Below, piece after piece: positions 7,433-11,242 of a stretch of DNA of 11,242 nucleotides; positions within the stretch are counted from its first letter, which is position 1; every line of letters begins with the position of its first letter. A program made the translations under genes and the position numbers. Source of the DNA: Deltaproteobacteria bacterium (lineage in GTDB: Bacteria > Desulfobacterota > Dissulfuribacteria > Dissulfuribacterales > JALVPX01); contig JALVPX010000189.1 of NCBI GenBank assembly GCA_027031565.1, positions 1 to 11,242 of the forward strand, given 5' to 3'. Under the pieces are notes generated by a model. The model did not search any database. It had not been told where the DNA came from and saw nothing but the letters and a program-made list of their open reading frames with translations.

Positions 7433-8086
7433 ATGGCTGTTATCACCATTGATGGTCCTGCAGGTGCAGGCAAGTCCACTATTGCCAAGGAATTGGCAAA
7501 GAGTCTGGGTTTCACTTACTTGGATACTGGAGCAATGTACAGGGCTGTGGCCCTGGCAGCCAAGAGAAGGGGCATATCTGCAGACGACGAGGCCGCCTTG
7601 GATGCGATGCTGGAAGGGATTAGACTTGGCTTCGAGGATGGCAGGATTCTGCTGGATGGAGAAGATGTTTCCGGCCAGATCAGGACGCGGCAAATAGATT
7701 TTATGTCTTCAGATGTATCACGACATCCAGTTGTGAGAAGGCATCTTACCAGGCTGCAACGCGCCCTGGCTCAGGGTGGAAACATCGTAGCAGAAGGAAG
7801 GGATATGGGAACCGTGGTATTTCCCAATGCCGATGTCAAATTTTATCTTACTGCCTCGCCCGAGGTCAGGGCAAAACGAAGGCAGGAGCAGCTTGCCCTT
7901 ACAGGAGTAAATGTGCCCTTTGACAAAATACTCGAAGAAATAAAGGCCAGGGATCGGGCCGATTCCTCCAGGAAAGAGGCCCCGCTCAAACGGCCTGAAA
8001 AATCAATAAAAATTGATACATCAGACTTGACTATTGAAGAAGTTTTTGGCATGTTACTCACGCAAATAAAAAATTTAATAGGTTAA
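7433..8086 (+). CDS. cmk: Cytidylate kinase
   Basis: A 217-residue nucleoside monophosphate kinase that phosphorylates CMP and dCMP with ATP in the cytoplasm. P-loop GPAGAGKST (8-16); YLDTGAMYRAVA (29-40), typical of Cmk in the nucleotide-binding region; EGRDMGTVVFP (121-131); and a LID-type RDRADSSR (173-180) followed by APLKRPEKSIKIDTSDLTIEEV (183-204), the usual Cmk C-terminal pattern. Length is normal for the bacterial enzyme. It begins 6 nt after pstB and ends 6 nt before the MarR gene, so it is probably cotranscribed with both. No strong Shine-Dalgarno sequence precedes it. The location is unusual: cmk is more often found near aroA or rpsA. Confidence 0.95.
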   Translation: MAVITIDGPAGAGKSTIAKELAKSLGFTYLDTGAMYRAVALAAKRRGISADDEAALDAMLEGIRLGFEDGRILLDGEDVSGQIRTRQIDFMSSDVSRHPVVRRHLTRLQRALAQGGNIVAEGRDMGTVVFPNADVKFYLTASPEVRAKRRQEQLALTGVNVPFDKILEEIKARDRADSSRKEAPLKRPEKSIKIDTSDLTIEEVFGMLLTQIKNLIG

Positions 8087-8092
8087 AATAAA

Positions 8093-8533
8093 ATGGAAAA
8101 CGGTTTCAAAATAGATCAATGTTTGGGATTCATTGCCAACAGGCTCGTAAGGGCCTTTCAGAAGGCCATGGACAGGAAGCTGGCCGACTATGGTCTGACT
8201 ACTGCCCAGTTCTGCGTGCTGGCCAAACTGCTCGAGGAAGAGGGCCATACGCAGACTGAATTGGCCCACAGGCTTCATATCGAAAGCCCTACGCTTGTGA
8301 GGACCCTTGACAGGATGGAAGAGGCCGGTCTTATTGAGCGCCGCCGTGATCCCGGTGACAGAAGGGCCTACCGCATTTTCCTAAAGCCCAAGGGCAAGAA
8401 GATGCGAAAGATGGTGGACAAAGTAGGTATGGAAATACATGAGCAGGCCACAAAGGGTATCTCAGACAAGGAACTCGAGATATTGCAGACATCCATGGAC
8501 AAGATTTGGGAAAATCTGGAACAGACCGAGTAA
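8093..8533 (+). CDS. MarR-family winged-helix transcriptional regulator
   Basis: A 146-residue protein with MarR architecture: an N-terminal helix for dimerisation, a helix-turn-helix at about 53-75 (HTQTELAHRLHIESPTLVRTLDRM), a basic wing with the diagnostic DPGDRRAYRIFL (86-97), and C-terminal dimer helices. It should act as a dimeric repressor or activator responding to a small ligand or oxidant. Two cysteines (C10, C41) are present; C10 lies in the N-terminal helical region where redox-sensing MarR relatives keep a reactive Cys, but this alone does not show redox sensing. It is the last gene of the plus-strand run, 6 nt after cmk, and ends just before the hairpin at 8555-8601. Its targets are unknown; no palindromic operator stands out next to it. 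The ribosome site is weak. Confidence 0.9.
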   Translation: MENGFKIDQCLGFIANRLVRAFQKAMDRKLADYGLTTAQFCVLAKLLEEEGHTQTELAHRLHIESPTLVRTLDRMEEAGLIERRRDPGDRRAYRIFLKPKGKKMRKMVDKVGMEIHEQATKGISDKELEILQTSMDKIWENLEQTE

Positions 8534-8554
8534 TTTTTTAGTAAATATTTGATC

Positions 8555-8601
8555 AAAAAGGGCTGAATCGGATATGCCACATATTGGATTCAGCCCTTTT
8601 T
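8555..8601. terminator. Bidirectional intrinsic terminator between convergent operons
   Basis: Bases 8555-8569 and 8587-8601 form a perfect 15-bp inverted repeat with an A-run on one side and a T-run on the other, giving a GC-containing stem plus U-tract for transcripts from either direction. The loop contains a further 5-bp pairing, ATATG (8572-8576) with CATAT (8580-8584), around a 3-nt tip, so the hairpin can extend almost fully. It lies 22 bp after the MarR stop. On the minus strand the TAA stop codon of the inositol enzyme (8600-8602) overlaps the edge of the stem. Confidence 0.92.
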
Positions 8602-9967
8602 ACGTGGCAGATTTGAGCTGCCACATCCTCCTGATGTTTTCGGTATTCATGATGCCGGCCAGCATTATCAAGAGTTCAACAGGCCTGTAGAAGATACCTG
8701 ACAAAAATACCAAAAAGATCCTTACATCACGTCCAAGCCGGAAACGCTGCGCCTTTTTGTGTTCTTTCATCCAGCCGTCATACTTGTCTGCAGTGTAACT
8801 GTTGATAAGGGAACCGATCAGGGCCAGTAAACCAATGAGCCATCCCAGGTTGCCCATCATGTTATGATTGGCCACATGCCAGGTGACACCAGCGATTAAA
8901 AAGGCGTCTGCATACCTGTCCAAAACAGCGTCAAGCCAGGCTCCATATTCTGTCTGCTGCCACTTGAGTCTGGCTATTTCGCCGTCGCATCCATCAACAA
9001 TGCTGGCCAGTTGGGCAATCAGGCCTCCTGCCGCAAACCAGAAATAGGAATCCTTGCTCAACATGAATGCTGCTGCAAGGGCAAGCAGAAAGCTTAAAAT
9101 AGAAATTTGATTTGGCGTGGCAGGGGTCTTCACAAGAAGAGTGGAAAGGCGTATGGAGATCGGCCTGTTCAAGAGCCTTGCAACAGGGCCGTCGTGCGCC
9201 TTTCCTCTGATAAGCATCAGCAAGGCCTTTTCTGCCCGCTTGAACGCGTTTTTGTCATCGAGATCAGCCCAGAACCCGGTATTGGTATCGATGACAAGGG
9301 CGCGGCCCATTAGAGATAGTGCAGTCACGATATCTGTAAGTGAGTACACCTTTCGTGAAGATACAGATTTATCCACCATGACGGCTACATCACCTGAGCA
9401 GACAAAAAGACCGGTATCATAGCCATCAAAGCACTCCATGGTCTTACCTATCTTTTCAATTCGGCCCTTTTTGAAAGCGACCTTGGTTGCATCATCACGA
9501 TCTATGACTGGGTTCTTTATGCGTGTGTCTACAAGTAGGGCAAGGCCTCCAGGCGGGGCCTTACAGGCAAGGACCTTTTGAACCAGGTCCCTGGAAAATA
9601 CATGGTCGCACATTGACAATATGAAGTCTTTATCAAGTGTCCTAGCACCAGCCATGAACGATGTGCCATTACCCATTTCCCAATCCCTGTTGAAAATGGG
9701 GTTTATCGAGATGTCCGGCAGTTTTTCTGCCAATTTGTCTAGGAATTTTCTTACCTGTTCATCCTTGTATCCGGTGACCACTACAAATTTTTTGATTCCG
9801 CAGGCGTGGAAACACCTGATGGAGCGTTCAATGAGGGGCACTCCAAGAAAAGGGGTCAAGGGCTTTGGAGTACCCTTTTTGCTCAATCGGCTTCCCCTTC
9901 CAGCCGCCAGTATGAGCGCAGTATCGATCTGCCTCTTTGGTTGTATGCCCATTCGTGTTTTCTGCAT
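8600..9967 (-). CDS. Bifunctional inositol-1-phosphate cytidylyltransferase / CDP-inositol phosphotransferase (IPCT-DIPPS type)
   Basis: A 455-residue fusion. The N-terminal half (about 15-250) is a sugar-phosphate-type nucleotidyltransferase: ALILAAGRGSRL (17-28), K35 in TPKPLTPFLGVPLIE, metal-binding CDH (120-122) and GFWADLDD (231-238). The C-terminal half (about 260-440) is a membrane CDP-alcohol phosphotransferase with the full catalytic signature D325-x2-D328-G329-x2-A332-R333-x8-G342-x3-D346-x3-D350 and several hydrophobic segments. This matches the fused enzyme of di-myo-inositol phosphate synthesis: CTP plus inositol-1-phosphate gives CDP-inositol, which reacts with a second inositol-1-phosphate to give a phosphorylated diester plus CMP. 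It follows the inositol-phosphate synthase gene by 3 nt, which strengthens the assignment. The start is uncertain: ATG at 9967 is coupled, ATG at 9952 (residue 6) is possible. An inositol-lipid role is the main alternative. Confidence 0.83.
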   Translation of the reverse strand: MQKTRMGIQPKRQIDTALILAAGRGSRLSKKGTPKPLTPFLGVPLIERSIRCFHACGIKKFVVVTGYKDEQVRKFLDKLAEKLPDISINPIFNRDWEMGNGTSFMAGARTLDKDFILSMCDHVFSRDLVQKVLACKAPPGGLALLVDTRIKNPVIDRDDATKVAFKKGRIEKIGKTMECFDGYDTGLFVCSGDVAVMVDKSVSSRKVYSLTDIVTALSLMGRALVIDTNTGFWADLDDKNAFKRAEKALLMLIRGKAHDGPVARLLNRPISIRLSTLLVKTPATPNQISILSFLLALAAAFMLSKDSYFWFAAGGLIAQLASIVDGCDGEIARLKWQQTEYGAWLDAVLDRYADAFLIAGVTWHVANHNMMGNLGWLIGLLALIGSLINSYTADKYDGWMKEHKKAQRFRLGRDVRIFLVFLSGIFYRPVELLIMLAGIMNTENIRRMWQLKSAT

Positions 9968-9970
9968 GGC

Positions 9971-11116
9971 CTAAGCAGCCAGGGCATCCTCGCCATTTTC
10001 AGGCCTTTGCGCCTTTACATAGGATATGCCCTTTATAAAGTCTTCCGTCATGCGGTAGGCCTCATCATCTGAATATTGCCTTGGGGGGTGTTTCATGAAA
10101 AAGGCAGATGGGCCTTCTATTATTCCGCTTTCACCACGATCCATCGCAAGTTTGCAGCACCTTATTGCATCAATGGCCACGCCTGCTGAATTGGGTGAAT
10201 CTTCAACCGAGAGTCTCAATTCGAGATTCATTGGAACATCCCCAAAGAGCTTGCCCTCGATCCTTATGAAGGCGATTTTATTGTCTTTCTGCCAGGGAAC
10301 ATAATCACTGGGACCAACGTGGATATTTTCCCATTCAATTGGTTCGGGAAGAACCGCCTGTACAGCTTCTGTCTTGGACTTCTTCTTCGAGGCCAGGCGC
10401 TCCCTGTTCAGCATATTCAGGAAATCCGTGTTGCCGCCTGTGTTGAGCTGATAGGTTCGTTCTATCTTGACCCCGCGCCTGGCAAAAAGATTTGCAAGGA
10501 TTCGGTGCGTTATGGTTGCCCCAAGCTGCGCCTTTATGTCATCCCCGATAATGGGAATGCCTGCTTCTTGAAACCTTTGGGCCCACTTGGGGTCTGAAGC
10601 AATGAACACGGGCATGCAGTTAACAAATCCCGCTCCCGCTTTTAAAGCGCATTCCGCATAAAAACGCACGGCCTTTTCAGATCCAACCGGAAGATAATTG
10701 ACCAGTATATCGGTCTTGCTTTCTTGCAATACCTTGACCACATCATCCATGGAGGGCTCAGGTGCGTCTGCCAGTACAAAGGTGTGTGAATCTGGGTAAT
10801 CCTTCATATGTGGCGAAAATCCATCCAATACCTTGCCCATACGGACAGAGACGCCGCTTTCAGGTAGGTCTTTACAGAAAATTGTTGTACAATTGGGCAA
10901 GGCAAATATGGCCTCGTTTACATCTTTTCCAACTTTTCTTTTGTCTATATCAAAGGCTGCAACCACTCTTATATCATTAGGCTCATATCCCCCTATGGAC
11001 CAATGCATGAGGCCGATAGCATGGTTTTTCATTCCGGGGCCATAGTAATGGATACCTTGAATAAGGGAACTGGCGCAATTGCCCACGCCCACTACGGCAA
11101 TATTTATTTTCTTCAT
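9971..11116 (-). CDS. myo-Inositol-phosphate synthase
   Basis: A 381-residue NAD-dependent enzyme converting glucose-6-phosphate to myo-inositol 1(3)-phosphate. Visible features are the nucleotide-binding GVGNCASS near the N-terminus (10-17), GDDIKAQLGAT (191-201), the family hallmark LNTGGNTDFLN (224-234) and SVEDSPNSAGVAIDA (303-317) toward the C-terminus. The length is close to the short archaeal/actinobacterial-type synthases rather than the roughly 500-residue eukaryotic ones. The start is firmly placed by AAGGAGG (complement of 11123-11129), 6 nt before the ATG. It is the first gene of a two-gene minus-strand operon, with the CDP-inositol enzyme starting 3 nt after its TAG. It supplies the inositol-1-phosphate used in both steps of that enzyme. 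Confidence 0.94.
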   Translation of the reverse strand: MKKINIAVVGVGNCASSLIQGIHYYGPGMKNHAIGLMHWSIGGYEPNDIRVVAAFDIDKRKVGKDVNEAIFALPNCTTIFCKDLPESGVSVRMGKVLDGFSPHMKDYPDSHTFVLADAPEPSMDDVVKVLQESKTDILVNYLPVGSEKAVRFYAECALKAGAGFVNCMPVFIASDPKWAQRFQEAGIPIIGDDIKAQLGATITHRILANLFARRGVKIERTYQLNTGGNTDFLNMLNRERLASKKKSKTEAVQAVLPEPIEWENIHVGPSDYVPWQKDNKIAFIRIEGKLFGDVPMNLELRLSVEDSPNSAGVAIDAIRCCKLAMDRGESGIIEGPSAFFMKHPPRQYSDDEAYRMTEDFIKGISYVKAQRPENGEDALAA

Positions 11117-11122
11117 CCTCTA

Positions 11123-11129
11123 CCTCCTT
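11123..11129 (-). promoter_or_regulatory. Strong Shine-Dalgarno site of the inositol-phosphate synthase gene
   Basis: On the minus strand this reads AAGGAGG, nearly a perfect anti-16S complement, ending 6 nt before the ATG at 11116. It is the best ribosome site in the window, suggests efficient translation of the inositol operon, and fixes the start. Confidence 0.85.
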
Positions 11130-11183
11130 ATTGAATCTCTCCAGATGAAAGTGCACAGGTATGAAACCTTTATTACATTTAAA

Positions 11184-11211
11184 AACTTAGGTTTGGTTCA
11201 GGAGTTGTCAA
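11184..11211 (-). promoter_or_regulatory. Candidate sigma-70-type promoter of the inositol operon
   Basis: On the minus strand a perfect -35 hexamer TTGACA (11211-11206) is followed after 16 bp by TAAGTT (11189-11184), a weak -10 match. Transcription would begin about 65-70 nt before the synthase start. The -10 region is flanked by a 6-bp inverted repeat, AAACCT at 11164-11169 and AGGTTT at 11189-11194, which could be an operator. The -35 is convincing; the -10 and the repeat are only suggestive. Apart from this and the ribosome site, I see nothing firm in 11117-11242. Confidence 0.35.
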
Positions 11212-11242
11212 GATTAACAGGATGACGATCTCTTTTTATCCA

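Noticed and set aside
8600..9967. Reading the N-terminal half as a glucose- or mannose-1-phosphate nucleotidyltransferase
   Set aside because: The fusion to a CDP-alcohol phosphotransferase and the adjoining inositol-phosphate synthase make CDP-inositol formation the better reading, though the fold is shared.
11145..11225. 26-codon forward reading frame divergent from the inositol-phosphate synthase gene
   Set aside because: No Shine-Dalgarno sequence, very short, and it overlaps the presumed promoter region of the synthase on the other strand.

Overview
The window looks like chromosomal DNA from a Gram-negative bacterium, most plausibly a Desulfobacterota (former Deltaproteobacteria) lineage and perhaps a thermophile. 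This is inference: it rests on the pairing of a PF04392-type substrate-binding protein with a large hybrid histidine kinase, a proteobacterial-type PstCAB set, moderate GC with AT-rich gene gaps, and a two-gene inositol-phosphate module of the kind known from thermophiles. No rRNA or other taxonomic marker is present. No tRNA, CRISPR array, insertion sequence or prophage gene was seen, and coding density is high.

Layout from left to right. (1) Positions 1-126 hold no convincing gene, only an imperfect palindromic stretch that looks like a dispersed intergenic repeat. (2) A minus-strand class I SAM-dependent methyltransferase (127-795) lies head-to-head, 26 bp away, with a plus-strand two-gene sensory operon: a secreted substrate-binding-like protein (822-1850) translationally coupled through ATGA to a 964-residue membrane hybrid histidine kinase (1847-4741; about six membrane segments, extracytoplasmic sensor, PAS, HisKA/HATPase, receiver). 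(3) After a 104 bp gap comes a tight plus-strand run pstC-pstA-pstB-cmk-marR (4846-8533): the membrane and ATPase parts of the high-affinity phosphate importer, then cytidylate kinase and a MarR-family regulator. pstS and phoU are not in the window. (4) A strong symmetrical hairpin (8555-8601) separates this run from (5) a converging minus-strand pair, myo-inositol-phosphate synthase (11116-9971) followed 3 nt later by a fused nucleotidyltransferase/CDP-alcohol phosphotransferase (9967-8600). A Shine-Dalgarno site and a possible promoter lie upstream of this pair.

How the genes may work together. The inositol pair encodes glucose-6-phosphate -> inositol-1-phosphate -> CDP-inositol -> a phosphodiester product. 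It matches the enzymes that make phosphorylated di-myo-inositol phosphate, a compatible solute of thermophiles; a final phosphatase is not present locally. PstCAB imports phosphate, and Cmk would recycle the CMP released by the CDP-alcohol phosphotransferase step, but any functional link across the convergent terminator is inference. The substrate-binding protein has no adjacent permease, so it is more likely a periplasmic ligand sensor for the kinase than part of a transporter. The most interesting parts are the inositol-phosphodiester module in an apparently proteobacterial setting, the sensor-kinase pair, and the unusual pstCAB-cmk-marR order.
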